A stretch of 64,000 nt of DNA from the NCBI RefSeq assembly GCF_004684095.1, contig NZ_SRII01000002.1, forward strand, positions 496,692-560,691. Reading direction: 5' to 3'. Position numbers and translations under genes: made by a program. The notes below the pieces were generated by a model that searched no databases, was not told the DNA's origin, and was given only the letters and a program-made list of their open reading frames with translations. This DNA comes from Hymenobacter sp. UV11. Its GTDB lineage: Bacteria > Bacteroidota > Bacteroidia > Cytophagales > Hymenobacteraceae. Positions 36,601 to 45,038 of the stretch are shown here, piece after piece (position 1 is the first letter of the stretch; each line of letters opens with the position of its first letter).

Positions 36601-36735
36601 CGTCACGCCGGGCAGGGCCTCGCCGGAGGGGGTAGTGACTTTGCCCGTGATGGTGGTGGTTTGGGCGCGGGCCTGGCCCGCTAGCAGTAGCAGCAGCAAA
36701 AGCAAGCCGCCAACTGCGGAGTACAGTTTTCTCAT
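33619..36735 (-). CDS. SusC/RagA-type TonB-dependent outer-membrane transporter
   Basis: The 1038-residue protein starts at ATG 36735 with a signal peptide (1-24). It has a carboxypeptidase-regulatory-like domain (TGKVTTPSGEALPGVTVLLKG), the family mark DDVVVVGYGTQK, a plug (VDGVPVDNLRGFNP, AAIYGSRGSNGVV) and a 22-strand barrel to a terminal aromatic strand. It imports oligosaccharides with its SusD partner. It is the first gene of the operon; a CAGGAG tandem lies 87-102 bp before the start. Confidence 0.96.
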   Translation of the reverse strand: MRKLYSAVGGLLLLLLLLAGQARAQTTTITGKVTTPSGEALPGVTVLLKGTTNGTGTSPDGAFSLSVPGGRGTLVFSYVGYVSKEIALTPGQTTVNLKLETDNKSLDDVVVVGYGTQKASNVTGAVTGITSKEIEERPVNRIENALAGQMPGVSVQTVSGEPGADLQIRVRGTGSINASTEPLYVVDGVPVDNLRGFNPTDVASLEVLKDASAAAIYGSRGSNGVVLITTKRGKIGKAQLQLSGFVGLQTQERRIKVQTAEEWIQMRKDGIDEDWVKQNVLNRADDPMSVRKARLGGSAISSTSYYRYLYDPKWAYGTDSLAYIDWQKEFLPPAPMQQYTLGVSGGTQDFNYSINGSYLNQRGLVINTGLQRGTLRANFDAKIRKGIRLTMTLAPSLEDSNLGRVDGKDQQALNAIQMPPVGPLAAGVLVGANPYPAYPWSGRYISPVAVMQRTQNNTTRFRMNANIGLNIDLGLPGLQLQTLAGVDNLYLVANAFTPTSASRDWATAANDGALSTASRNQQYSTHYLGQALLSYTKQLGNHSINVIGGTSLETTRQDVSQQNASKLPNDWSGLFNSANSNTSTYTSVPYKTALVSFFGRAQYSYMDKYLVSGSLREDGSSKFGSNSHWGLFPAASVGWRLSEEPFMKGVTAVSDLKLRASFGMTGNNRIPDNVQYALLNPSNYSLNGAAVTGYSPANFANENLRWEQTVSYDAGLDFGLLNNRVLVSGDVYTRTTNDLLLNAVQSAVTGFNNSYQNVGSVRNRGIELGLNTRNVVGNGFTWSTNFNVAYNQNVVLKLGDADTPIQTGFSNLTSIIQVGQPINSFLLYDAIGVYKNQAEIDASPHMAKSTPGDSQYRDVNGDGVIDNNDRTLMGNPQPSLTYGMTHTFSYKGFDLSILMNAQTGGYIYSLVGRSIDRPGMGYLYNHLDVWNNRWRSPDNPGDGMTPSINATTGAYYDTRWLYKSDYLRLKNITLGYNLPTASFYNRARVYVAVENAYLFTHYKGGFTPEASNGTGLGSYDYGGYPPARVYTFGFNITL

Positions 36736-36821
36736 AGGATTGGGTGGGGAAGGAAGCGAAGCCGGCAATTGCCTTCTTCGGTGATTTTTTTGTGAAAGTA
36801 GAAGGGCGTAAAACCAGGGCT

Positions 36822-36837
36822 TTCCTGCTCCCTCCTG
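36822..36837 (-). promoter_or_regulatory. CAGGAG tandem operator upstream of the first SusC
   Basis: Read toward SusC the site is CAGGAG-GGAG-CAGGAA, with hexamers 10 bp apart. It would control the whole SusC-to-PL22 operon. Confidence 0.68.
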
Positions 36838-36869
36838 CTACCACTAAAAAATTAGCCTATCGTGGAGCT

Positions 36870-36905
36870 ATCACCTGAAGCACACGGCCCGTTGATTCAG
36901 GTGAT
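36870..36905. promoter_or_regulatory. ATCACCTGAA / TTCAGGTGAT inverted repeat
   Basis: Perfect 10-bp arms (36870-36879 and 36896-36905) with a 16-bp spacer lie at the centre of the divergent region. It could be a second regulator site. I saw no other copy in the window. Confidence 0.5.
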
Positions 36906-36953
36906 TGATTTAGAAGGAAAAGAGCCAGCTGATAGGGCCGGCGCCGCTCCCGG

Positions 36954-36962
36954 CAGGAGAGT
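36954..36962 (+). promoter_or_regulatory. CAGGAGAGT element upstream of the GH2 gene
   Basis: A single exact CAGGAGAGT lies 88-96 bp before the GH2 start. The second hexamer of the tandem is only weakly kept (CGGGTA). Confidence 0.6.
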
Positions 36963-37049
36963 GCGGGTAGGCCCCCGGCCGGTACGCCGTCGTACTTGCC
37001 GCCCAGTTCGTGGCTCCGACCCTTTTCGCCTCCCTCAACTTTCCCACCC

Positions 37050-39395
37050 GTGCTCGCCCTTCCTTTTCCTACCCCCCTTCGCTGGCTGCTGCCGGGCCTG
37101 GCGTTGCTGCTGGCGGCCGCGCCGGCTGCCCAGGCGCAGGCCCCGGCCCGCATCGTCACGCCGTTTGATGCCGACTGGCGCTTTCTGCAGCAAGATGCGC
37201 CTACAGCTTCCCAGCCCACTTTTGACGATGCCAAGTGGCAGGCCGTAGCCGTGCCCCACGACTGGAGCATCGCCGGCACCTACGACCAGGCCGCGCCCAC
37301 CGGCCGCGGCGGCGGCTACCTGCCCAGCGGCGTAGGCTGGTACCGCAAGCGCTTCGCCCTGCCCGAAACCGACCGCCAGCGCCGCGTCGTCATCGAGTTT
37401 GATGGCGTGATGGCCAACAGCGAAGTCTGGCTGAATGGCCAGAAGCTGGGCCAGCGGCCCTACGGCTACAGCAGCTTCGCCTACGACCTGACCGGTAAGC
37501 TGAACTACGGCCCCGGCCAGCCCAATGTGCTGGCCGTGCGCGCCGACAACTCGGTGCAACCGGCCTCGCGCTACTACACCGGGGCGGGTATTTACCGGCA
37601 CGTTAGGCTGCTCAGCCTCAACCCGGTGCACTTCGCTGAGAATGGGGTGTACGTGGCCACGCCGCAGGCCGGCGCCGCCCAGGCCACCGTGCGCGTGCAG
37701 GCCGAAGTGCAAAACCAGGGCGCCCAGGCCGGCACCTACGTGGTCGAAACTACCGTGCTCGACCCGGCCGGCAAGCCCGTCAAAACCACCCAAACCAGCC
37801 AGCCCGTGGCGGCCGGCAGCACGGTCGTTTTCACGCAGGAAATAGCCGTGCCCAAGCCGCAGCGATGGGGCCTGCGGCAGCCGGTTTTATATAAAGCCGT
37901 CACCCGCCTGCGTCAGGCCAACGCGGTGCTCGACGAGCAGCCTACCCCCTTCGGTATTCGCGAAGCGAAGGTTGAGGCCGCCACCGGTTTTTGGCTCAAT
38001 GGTGAGAACCTGAAAATCAAGGGCGTGTGCCTGCACCACGACGCGGGCGCCCTCGGTGCCGCCGTGCCGCTGGCCGCCTGGGAGCGCCGCCTGAATCTGC
38101 TGAAGCAGGTGGGGGTGAACGCTATTCGCACGGCGCATAACCCGGTGGCGCCCGAGTTTCTGGACCTCTGCGACCGCCTGGGCTTTTTGGTTCTAGATGA
38201 AACTTTCGACACCTGGACGGCCGCCAAAAACAACGGCGAGCAGGGCTACAACCGCTTCTTCACGGAGTGGTGGCGCGCCGACACCCGCGACATGGTGCGC
38301 CGCGACCGCAACCACCCCAGCATCGTGCTCTACAGCGTGGGCAACGAGATTCACGACAACCTGAACGACGCCGCGGGCTTCCAGAAATACAAGGAGCAGC
38401 AGGACCTGGTGCACCAGCTCGACCCCACGCGGCCGGTCACGATGGCGCTTTTCCGCCCCGGCCAGTCGAAGGTGTACGAGAACGGCTTTGCCGAAATAAT
38501 GGACGTGGTGGGCCAGAACTACCGCGAAAACGAACTGGTGGCCGCCCACGAGGCCAAGCCCGCCCGCAAGGTCATCGGCACCGAAAACACCCACGCGCTC
38601 AGCGCCTGGCTGGCCCTGCGCGATAAGCCCTTCATGGCGGGCCAGTTTTTGTGGACGGGCTTCGACTACCTCGGCGAGGCCGACTGGCCCGAAACCACCA
38701 ACAACCAGGGCCTCTTCGACCGCGCGGGCTTTTGGCGGCCGCTCGGCTACCAGCGCCAAAGCTGGTGGGCCGCCCAACCCGTAGTGCACGTGGTGCGCCG
38801 CGAAGAAAACGCCGGCGCCGGCCCCTGGGTCGCCAACTGGACGCCCACCGACTTCGATACCTACGACGACGCCAAAGTGCAGGTCTACAGCAACTGCGAT
38901 GAGGTGGAGCTGTTTCTCAATGGCAAGTCGCTCGGCACCAAGCCCAAGCCCGCCGATGACAGCCCCCGCGCCTGGGACGTCACCTTCGCCAAAGGCACCC
39001 TGCGCGCCGTGGCCCGCAACAAAGGCAAGGAAGTAGCCACCGACGAGCTGCGCACCGCCGGCGCCCCCGCCAAGGTCGTGCTCAGTACCGAGCGCCCTAC
39101 CCTCGGCACCGGCTGGGACGACGTGGCCTACGTGGTGGCCCGCGTGGTCGACGCCAATGGCGTGCCCTGCCCCAACGGCACCCAGCAAATCACGTTTGCT
39201 ACCAGCGGCCCCGGCCGCGTGGTGGCCGTCGACAACGGCGACGTGCGCAGCCACGAGGCCTACCAGGCCGGCGTGCGCGCCACGTACCTGGGCCAGTGCC
39301 TGGCCATTGTGCGGGCCTCCGCGCCGGGCAGCATTGCGGTGCAGGCCACCGCGCCGGGGCTGGCGCCGGGCGCGCTCACACTGGCGGGCAAGTGA
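37050..39395 (+). CDS. GH2 beta-galactosidase-type enzyme
   Basis: The protein is about 781 residues if started at GTG 37050, which puts a clean signal peptide (LRWLLPGLALLLAAAPAAQA) at the N-terminus; an ATG at 36996 is possible but adds a proline-rich leader. Domains are a jelly-roll (about 40-200), an Ig-like domain, a TIM barrel with acid/base Glu433 (SVGNEIHD) and nucleophile Glu512 (IGTENTH), then C-terminal Ig-like domains. It probably removes beta-galactose from galactan side chains. It has its own CAGGAG site. Confidence 0.88.
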   Translation: MLALPFPTPLRWLLPGLALLLAAAPAAQAQAPARIVTPFDADWRFLQQDAPTASQPTFDDAKWQAVAVPHDWSIAGTYDQAAPTGRGGGYLPSGVGWYRKRFALPETDRQRRVVIEFDGVMANSEVWLNGQKLGQRPYGYSSFAYDLTGKLNYGPGQPNVLAVRADNSVQPASRYYTGAGIYRHVRLLSLNPVHFAENGVYVATPQAGAAQATVRVQAEVQNQGAQAGTYVVETTVLDPAGKPVKTTQTSQPVAAGSTVVFTQEIAVPKPQRWGLRQPVLYKAVTRLRQANAVLDEQPTPFGIREAKVEAATGFWLNGENLKIKGVCLHHDAGALGAAVPLAAWERRLNLLKQVGVNAIRTAHNPVAPEFLDLCDRLGFLVLDETFDTWTAAKNNGEQGYNRFFTEWWRADTRDMVRRDRNHPSIVLYSVGNEIHDNLNDAAGFQKYKEQQDLVHQLDPTRPVTMALFRPGQSKVYENGFAEIMDVVGQNYRENELVAAHEAKPARKVIGTENTHALSAWLALRDKPFMAGQFLWTGFDYLGEADWPETTNNQGLFDRAGFWRPLGYQRQSWWAAQPVVHVVRREENAGAGPWVANWTPTDFDTYDDAKVQVYSNCDEVELFLNGKSLGTKPKPADDSPRAWDVTFAKGTLRAVARNKGKEVATDELRTAGAPAKVVLSTERPTLGTGWDDVAYVVARVVDANGVPCPNGTQQITFATSGPGRVVAVDNGDVRSHEAYQAGVRATYLGQCLAIVRASAPGSIAVQATAPGLAPGALTLAGK

Positions 39396-39429
39396 TTGGG
39401 TGGCGAATTAGCTGGACACTGATATGATA

Positions 39430-39464
39430 GAACGTCATGCTTCGACAAGCTCAGCATGACGTTC
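39430..39464. repeat. Collapsed family B repeat (B6)
   Basis: Only the outer part of family B remains: GAACGTCATGCT joined directly to the right-arm sequence TCGACAAGCTCAGCATGACG. The middle of the element has been deleted. It lies between the GH2 and CE12 genes. Confidence 0.85.
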
Positions 39465-39502
39465 TTTTTGTTTGAAAAATCAACGATAACCTAATCACCT
39501 TC

Positions 39503-40303
39503 ATGCTCACCAAACCCACCCGCTTGCTGCCCCTGACGGCGCTCGTCCTGTTCGCCGCGTTCCTGCTTAGCATCGCCGCCCCTACCCCTCGGCCCACGCT
39601 CTACCTCATCGGCGACTCGACGGTGAAGAACGGCCAGGGCCGCGGCGACGGCGGCCTCTGGGGCTGGGGCAACTACCTGCCCGCCGCCTTCGACACCACT
39701 CGCCTGCGCGTGGAGAACGACGCCCGCGGCGGCACCAGCAGCCGCACCTTCCGCACCCAGGGCTGGTGGGAAAAAGTGCGCCCCCGCCTGAAGCCCGGCG
39801 ACTACGTCATCATGCAGTTTGGGCACAACGACAGCAGCCCGCTCACCGACTCGACCCGCGCCCGCGGCACCATCCGCAGCAACGGCGACGAGAGCCAGGA
39901 GGTCTTCAACTACCTCACCAAGGAGAAGGAAGTGGTGCACAGCTACGGCTGGTACTTGCGCCAGCTCATTGCCGACGCGCAGAAGCAGGGCGCCACGGTA
40001 GTGGTGTGCTCGCCCATCCCGCGCAACTCGTGGGCCGGGGGCAAGGTCAACCGCAGCACCGCCGACTACGGCAAGTGGGCCGCCGAAGCCGCCCGCCAGG
40101 CCCACGTCACTTTTATCGACCTTAACCAGCGCGTCGCCGATAAATACGACCGAGCCGGCGAAACGCAGGTCAAGAGCACCTACTTCAACACCGTCGACCA
40201 CACTCACACCATCGAGGCCGGCGCCAAGCTTAATGCCGAAGCCGTGGCCGAGGGCATTCGGGAGGCGAAGGGGTTGAATTTGAAGAAGTATTTGAAGAAG
40301 TAA
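39503..40303 (+). CDS. Rhamnogalacturonan acetylesterase (CE12)
   Basis: The 266-residue protein has a signal peptide (1-26) and the SGNH blocks IGDSTVKNG, MQFGHNDSS and DHTHTIEAGA. The segments WGWGNYLPAAFDTTRL, GGTSSRTFRTQGWW and IPRNSW mark it as CE12. It deacetylates rhamnogalacturonan in the periplasm. It is a paralogue of the esterase at 18120, with an extra loop before SYGWYLRQL. It probably shares the GH2 transcript. Confidence 0.92.
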   Translation: MLTKPTRLLPLTALVLFAAFLLSIAAPTPRPTLYLIGDSTVKNGQGRGDGGLWGWGNYLPAAFDTTRLRVENDARGGTSSRTFRTQGWWEKVRPRLKPGDYVIMQFGHNDSSPLTDSTRARGTIRSNGDESQEVFNYLTKEKEVVHSYGWYLRQLIADAQKQGATVVVCSPIPRNSWAGGKVNRSTADYGKWAAEAARQAHVTFIDLNQRVADKYDRAGETQVKSTYFNTVDHTHTIEAGAKLNAEAVAEGIREAKGLNLKKYLKK

Positions 40304-40331
40304 TAGCGCGACGCAGGTCGTGCAAGCGGGC

Positions 40332-40452
40332 GCCTTACCCCCCGGCCCCCTCTCCTTCAGAGAGGGGGAGCCGGACGATTACTAATAAGCATTGAAAAGT
40401 CGCGCTGCCGTGGCTCCCCCTCTCTGAAGGAGAGGGGGCCGGGGGGTGAGGC
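40332..40452. repeat. Family A inverted repeat (A5)
   Basis: The arms 40332-40372 and 40412-40452 are inverted copies (GCC(T)TACCCCCCGGCCCC); the inner core CTTCAG is matched by CTGAAG in the other arm. It lies between the CE12 gene and the Tat-exported protein gene. Confidence 0.92.
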
Positions 40453-40487
40453 GAACGTTAGAACGACGGCCGCCCACCCGCACAGTG

Positions 40488-40496
40488 CAGGAGAGT
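40488..40496 (+). promoter_or_regulatory. CAGGAGAGT element upstream of the Tat-exported glycosidase
   Basis: CACAGTGCAGGAGAGTGAGG lies 51-59 bp before the start codon and closely matches the copy at 46640. About 27 bp further on is CACTTTTG, similar to the -7 element TAnnTTTG. Confidence 0.62.
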
Positions 40497-40546
40497 GAGG
40501 GGGGTAGGGGCGGCCCACTTTTGCGGCTGACTCAGCGCCCTACCCC

Positions 40547-41635
40547 ATGCCCACCCGCCGCACCTTTCTCACCGGCTTGCTCTTGGCCCCGCTGGCCCAG
40601 GCGTGGGCGGCCAGCGGCGCGGGCCAGCGCCTCATTGCCACCTATCCGCGGCGCGACTTTGCCCGCATCAGCCGGCACCTGCGGCCGGTGGGGCGGGTGC
40701 TGGAGCTGCCGGGCTACTACGTGTGGTGCAACTCGCCCATTTATGGGCCCGATGGCCGGGTGCACGTGTTCTTCTCGCGCTGGGACGCTAAGAAGGGCAT
40801 GGGCGGCTGGCTCAACGGCTCCGAAATCGTGCACGCCGTGGCCGCCCGGCCCGAGGGCCCCTACGCGGTGCGCGAAACCGTGCTGGCCCCGCGTGGCCCC
40901 GGCCACTGGGATGCTACTACCTGCCACAACCCCAGCATTCAGCTGGTAGACGGGCTGTACTGCCTGTTTTTCATGGGCAACGCCAACGGCAAAACCGACA
41001 CCAAGCGCATCGGTCTGGCCACCGCGCCTACCCTCGACGGCCCCTGGACGCGCCCCAACCAGCCCCTGCTGTTGCCCGGCCCCGCCGGCGCCTGGGACGA
41101 CCACTGCACCACCAACCCCGCCTTCGTGCGCCACCCCAGCGGCCAATACTGGCTCTACTACAAGTCGTGGAACACGGCCGAGTACGAGGCTGCCCAGGGC
41201 CAGCCCATTCGGGGCAACCGCAAGTATGGGCTGGCTGTGGCCGACCACCTGCAGGGGCCCTACGTGAAGTACGCCGGCAACCCGGTCATCGACTTCTCGG
41301 GCCAGGGCCAGAACCGGCAGTTTGAGGATGCCTTCGTGTGGCGGCAGCACGGCCGGTTCAAGCTGCTGGCGCGCGACATGGGCGTGTACAGCCAGGACGT
41401 GGGCCTGTACCTCGAATCGGCGGACGGCAAGGCGTGGACATTTCCCAAAATTGCCTTCCTACCCCTGCGCGACTACGGCGTGGTGCAGCCGCCCGCCCCC
41501 GCCGGCCTCAAGCGCTACGGCCGGCTGGAGCGGCCCCAGCTTTTGCTGCGCGATGGCCGGCCTGAGTACCTGTTTTGTGCGTCGCAGGGTGGGGCGGCCG
41601 GCACGGCCTCCGCGTTCGTGCTGCGGGTGGGCTGA
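40547..41635 (+). CDS. GH43/GH117-like propeller glycosidase with Tat signal
   Basis: The 362-residue protein starts MPTRRTFLTGLLLAPL, a twin-arginine signal (TRRTFL), rare among the Sec-exported enzymes of this locus. The rest is a five-bladed propeller: CNSPIYGPDGRVHVFFSRWD, WDATTCHNPSIQLVDG, DDHCTTNPAFVRHPSGQYWLYYK and QFEDAFVWRQHGRFKLL, with Asp/Glu residues placed as in GH43-type enzymes. The substrate is not known. It precedes the second SusC gene but has its own CAGGAGAGT site. Confidence 0.78.
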   Translation: MPTRRTFLTGLLLAPLAQAWAASGAGQRLIATYPRRDFARISRHLRPVGRVLELPGYYVWCNSPIYGPDGRVHVFFSRWDAKKGMGGWLNGSEIVHAVAARPEGPYAVRETVLAPRGPGHWDATTCHNPSIQLVDGLYCLFFMGNANGKTDTKRIGLATAPTLDGPWTRPNQPLLLPGPAGAWDDHCTTNPAFVRHPSGQYWLYYKSWNTAEYEAAQGQPIRGNRKYGLAVADHLQGPYVKYAGNPVIDFSGQGQNRQFEDAFVWRQHGRFKLLARDMGVYSQDVGLYLESADGKAWTFPKIAFLPLRDYGVVQPPAPAGLKRYGRLERPQLLLRDGRPEYLFCASQGGAAGTASAFVLRVG

Positions 41636-41660
41636 GGCTGGGCCGTAAAGAAAGCTTAGC

Positions 41661-41679
41661 CAGTAGTCTACAGGAGAGT
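41661..41679 (+). promoter_or_regulatory. CAGGAG tandem operator upstream of the second SusC
   Basis: CAGTAG-TCTA-CAGGAGAGT, hexamers 10 bp apart, lies about 104-122 bp before the SusC start. TACTATTG, close to TAnnTTTG, follows about 28 bp later. Confidence 0.68.
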
Positions 41680-41782
41680 GTCGGGAAATTAACCGCCTAC
41701 TATTGAGTAAAATCTGAGTGATTCAGGACCCACTCACTGCTATTCTACGCCTGCTTTCGCTTTTTATTCCCACCCTACCCCC

Positions 41783-44700
41783 ATGAAAAAACGCTACGCC
41801 TGGCCTACCCGCCGCGTGCTGCTTTGCTGCCTGCCCGCCCTGCTGGCGGGGGCGGCCCCTGCGGCCGTGCTGGCCCACGCCGCCCACCCGCGCGCCGTGG
41901 CCGAATGGCCGCTCACAGGCCGCATTACCTCGCCCACCGGCGAGGGCCTGCCCGGTGTTACGGTGGTGCTCAAAGGCACCACGCAGGGCACCACGTCGGG
42001 GCCCGACGGTGGCTTTTCGCTGGCCGTGCCCCAAACGGCGGGTACGTTGGTTTTTAGCTTTATCGGCTACCAAACGCAGGAACGGAAGTTCAGCGGCCCC
42101 GAGAAAATCAGCATCAAGCTGGTGGATGATACCAAGAGCCTCGACGACGTGGTGGTGGTGGGCTATGGCACCCAAAAGCGCGCCGACGTGACGGGCGCCA
42201 TCGCCACCTTCGACGCCCGCAAGCTCGAAGAGCGGCCCATTACCCGCGTCGACCAGGCGCTGGTGGGCCAGCTGGCGGGCGTGCAGGTCAAGCAAACGTC
42301 GGGTGTGCCGGGCCGGCCCTTCAGCATTCAGGTGCGCGGGGCGGGCTCCATCTCGGCCGGCAACGAGCCGCTGTACGTCATTGACGGCTTCCCGCTGGAA
42401 AGCGTGGCCGCCAGCGGCAACGGCCGCTTCGGGGCCGGCAACCCGCTCGACAACATCAACCCCAACGACATTGACAAGATTGAGGTGCTGAAGGACGCCG
42501 CCGCCGCCGCCATCTACGGCTCGCGGGCGGCCAACGGGGTAGTGATTATCACCACCAAGCGCGGGCGCCTCGGCAAGCCCCAGATTAGCGTGAACATGTA
42601 CGCCGGTGGCTCGCGGGCGGCCAAAAAGCTCGACCTGCTCAACGGCGACGAGTGGGCCGCTAAAGCCACCGAGATTATCAACAACAACTGGGTGAAATCG
42701 GCGGCGGGCCGCACTGCCGACCAAACCACCGCCCAGCGCCGCGCCCTGCTGGGCCTCACGGGCAACAACGTGAACCCCGACCTGATGCTCGACGACCGCT
42801 GGGCCCTGCCCGGCCACCCCGGCTTGCAGTACATCGACTGGCAGGACCAGCTCTACCGCACCGGCCTCAGCCAGAACTACCAGGTGAGTGCCGCCGGGGC
42901 TACCGACAACGTAAACTACTATGTGTCGGGCAACTACAACGACCAGCAGGGCTTTGCCAAGGGCCTTGACTACAAGCGCTACACCGCCCGCGCCAACGTG
43001 GAAGTGAAGGCCAGCGACAAGCTGCGCTTTGGCCTGACGCTGACCCCGACCTACTCCATCTCGACAGACCCCGGCATCGAGGGCAAGGACAACCGCTTTC
43101 ACCAGCTGCTGGCCGAAACCCCGGTTGCGGAGGATACGGCCGGCGTGAACACGGGCTACGGCAAAAACGACCCCTACCGCTGGGGCGTGAGCACGGCCAG
43201 CCCCATTGCCGTCATCAACAACTTCATCGGCGACACGCGCACGTTCCGGACCCTGGGCACCGTGTTTGCCGAGCTGCAGCCAATCGTCGGCCTGCGCCTG
43301 CGCTCGACCCTCAACTTCGACAACTACGACGTGACGTCGAAGTCGTACCAGCCGCCAACCCGCGCCCTGGCCACTTCGCTGGCCTCGGGCTCGTATAGCG
43401 CCTACCGCCGCCAAACCTTCGTGAACGAGAACACGGCCACCTACAGCCGGGTGTTTGGCAAGAGCGACTTTTCGGCGCTGGTGGGCTACTCCTACAACTT
43501 TGCCAAGCTCGACAACGTGGCCCTGGCCTCGTCGGGTGGCTTCATCAACAATACGGTGACGACGCTGAATGCGGCCACCAACATTTCGGGCACGGGTAGC
43601 AACTTCACCACCGAGACCCAGAGCGTGCTACTCTCGTACTTTGGCCGCTTGCAGTACGCCTACGATGGCAAATATTTGCTCTCGGCCAGCGTGCGGCGCG
43701 ATGCCTCTTCGCGCTTCGGCTTCGAAGACCGGGCGGGTATTTTCCCGGCCGCCTCGGTGGGCTGGCGCATCTCGCAAGAGTCGTTCTTGCAGCCCGTTAC
43801 TTTTCTGAGCGACTTGAAGCTGCGCGCCAGCCTGGGCTACTCCGGCAACAACACCATCGGCGACTACAGCAGCATTTCGACGCTGGGCTTTGCCAACTAC
43901 GCCTTCGGGGGCACCTCGGGCGTGCAGGTAACCGGCCAGGCGCCCAATAAGGTGGGCAACTCGCTGCTGAAGTGGGAGCGCAACCGCACCGTGGACTTCG
44001 GGGTGGACGTGGCTTTCTTGCGGAACCGTATCATCGCCTCGGCCGACTACTACACCAAAACCAGCCAGGACCTGCTGCTGAACGTGCCCGTGCCCACGGC
44101 CGCCGGCTTCGGCACCAACCTGGTGAACATCGGCGAAGTGCGCAACAAGGGCTGGGAGTTGGAACTGACCACCCGCAACCTGGAGGGCGCGCTCTCCTGG
44201 AGCACCTCCTTCAACCTGAGCCACAACGAGAACGTGATAGTGCACCTGGGCCCCGGCGATGCCACCATTGAGGTGCCCAACGGCCTCGACACGCCCAGCA
44301 ACATCCTGAAGGTGGGCCTACCCATCTATAGCATCTTCGTGGTGAAGCAAACGGGTATTCTTAGCCAGGCTGATATCGATGGCAAGGCGGCCTTGTTTGG
44401 CGCCGAAACGGCCGGCGACGCCAAGTACGAGGACTTCAATGGCGACGGCAAAATTGACAGCAACGACCGCCAGGTGGTGGGCAACCCCAACCCCACCTAT
44501 ACCTACGGCATGACCAACACGCTTCGCTACAAGGGCTTCGACCTGAGCTTCCTCATTCAGGGCCAAAGCGGGGGCTCCATCTACTCGACCCTGGGTAGGG
44601 CCATCGACCGCACCAGCGTGGGCTACAAAGAGAATGCCCTGGGCCGCGTGCGCGACCGCTGGTTCTCAGCCGACAACCCCGGCGCGGGCGTGAAGGGTAA

Positions 44701-44998
44701 GGCCACGGGCAGCTTCGGCTTCATCCGCAACACCGACTGGCTGTACTCGTCGGACTACTACCGGGTGCGCACCATCACGGTGGGCTACGACCTGGGTTTG
44801 GTTATCAAGAAGAGCATTGCCCAGGGCGCCCGCGTGTATGTGACGGCCGAAAACTGGTTCGGCCACGACAGCTACTACGGCGGCCTCAACCCCGACGCTG
44901 TCAACACCAGCAACACCGGCACCTTCGTGTCGGGCTCGGACTACGGCGGGCTGCCGCTGGCCAAAACGCTCGTGCTGGGCCTCAACCTCACTTTCTAG
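41783..44998 (+). CDS. SusC/RagA-type TonB-dependent outer-membrane transporter (second pair)
   Basis: The 1071-residue protein has a basic N-terminus and signal peptide (1-32), a carboxypeptidase-like domain (TGRITSPTGEGLPGVTVVLKG), DDVVVVGYGTQKRADVTGAI, a plug (VIDGFPLESVAASGNG, AAIYGSRAANGVV) and a barrel ending in an aromatic strand (LGLNLTF). Compared with the first SusC it shares domain order but little loop sequence, so the glycan differs. It heads a SusC-SusD-GH2-unassigned GH unit; its ligand is likely another pectin side chain. Confidence 0.96.
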   Translation: MKKRYAWPTRRVLLCCLPALLAGAAPAAVLAHAAHPRAVAEWPLTGRITSPTGEGLPGVTVVLKGTTQGTTSGPDGGFSLAVPQTAGTLVFSFIGYQTQERKFSGPEKISIKLVDDTKSLDDVVVVGYGTQKRADVTGAIATFDARKLEERPITRVDQALVGQLAGVQVKQTSGVPGRPFSIQVRGAGSISAGNEPLYVIDGFPLESVAASGNGRFGAGNPLDNINPNDIDKIEVLKDAAAAAIYGSRAANGVVIITTKRGRLGKPQISVNMYAGGSRAAKKLDLLNGDEWAAKATEIINNNWVKSAAGRTADQTTAQRRALLGLTGNNVNPDLMLDDRWALPGHPGLQYIDWQDQLYRTGLSQNYQVSAAGATDNVNYYVSGNYNDQQGFAKGLDYKRYTARANVEVKASDKLRFGLTLTPTYSISTDPGIEGKDNRFHQLLAETPVAEDTAGVNTGYGKNDPYRWGVSTASPIAVINNFIGDTRTFRTLGTVFAELQPIVGLRLRSTLNFDNYDVTSKSYQPPTRALATSLASGSYSAYRRQTFVNENTATYSRVFGKSDFSALVGYSYNFAKLDNVALASSGGFINNTVTTLNAATNISGTGSNFTTETQSVLLSYFGRLQYAYDGKYLLSASVRRDASSRFGFEDRAGIFPAASVGWRISQESFLQPVTFLSDLKLRASLGYSGNNTIGDYSSISTLGFANYAFGGTSGVQVTGQAPNKVGNSLLKWERNRTVDFGVDVAFLRNRIIASADYYTKTSQDLLLNVPVPTAAGFGTNLVNIGEVRNKGWELELTTRNLEGALSWSTSFNLSHNENVIVHLGPGDATIEVPNGLDTPSNILKVGLPIYSIFVVKQTGILSQADIDGKAALFGAETAGDAKYEDFNGDGKIDSNDRQVVGNPNPTYTYGMTNTLRYKGFDLSFLIQGQSGGSIYSTLGRAIDRTSVGYKENALGRVRDRWFSADNPGAGVKGKATGSFGFIRNTDWLYSSDYYRVRTITVGYDLGLVIKKSIAQGARVYVTAENWFGHDSYYGGLNPDAVNTSNTGTFVSGSDYGGLPLAKTLVLGLNLTF

Positions 44999-45038
44999 GC
45001 GCGGGCAATTTCGCTCCCTACCCCCCTCCCGAATTCCC

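Larger units (their letters stand above)
36736..37049. promoter_or_regulatory. Divergent control region between SusC and GH2
   Basis: This 314-bp region has no gene. It holds one CAGGAG element for each direction and a 10-bp dyad in the middle. A TACTTTC about 25 bp downstream of the SusC-facing site resembles the Bacteroidota -7 element TAnnTTTG. Confidence 0.65.
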
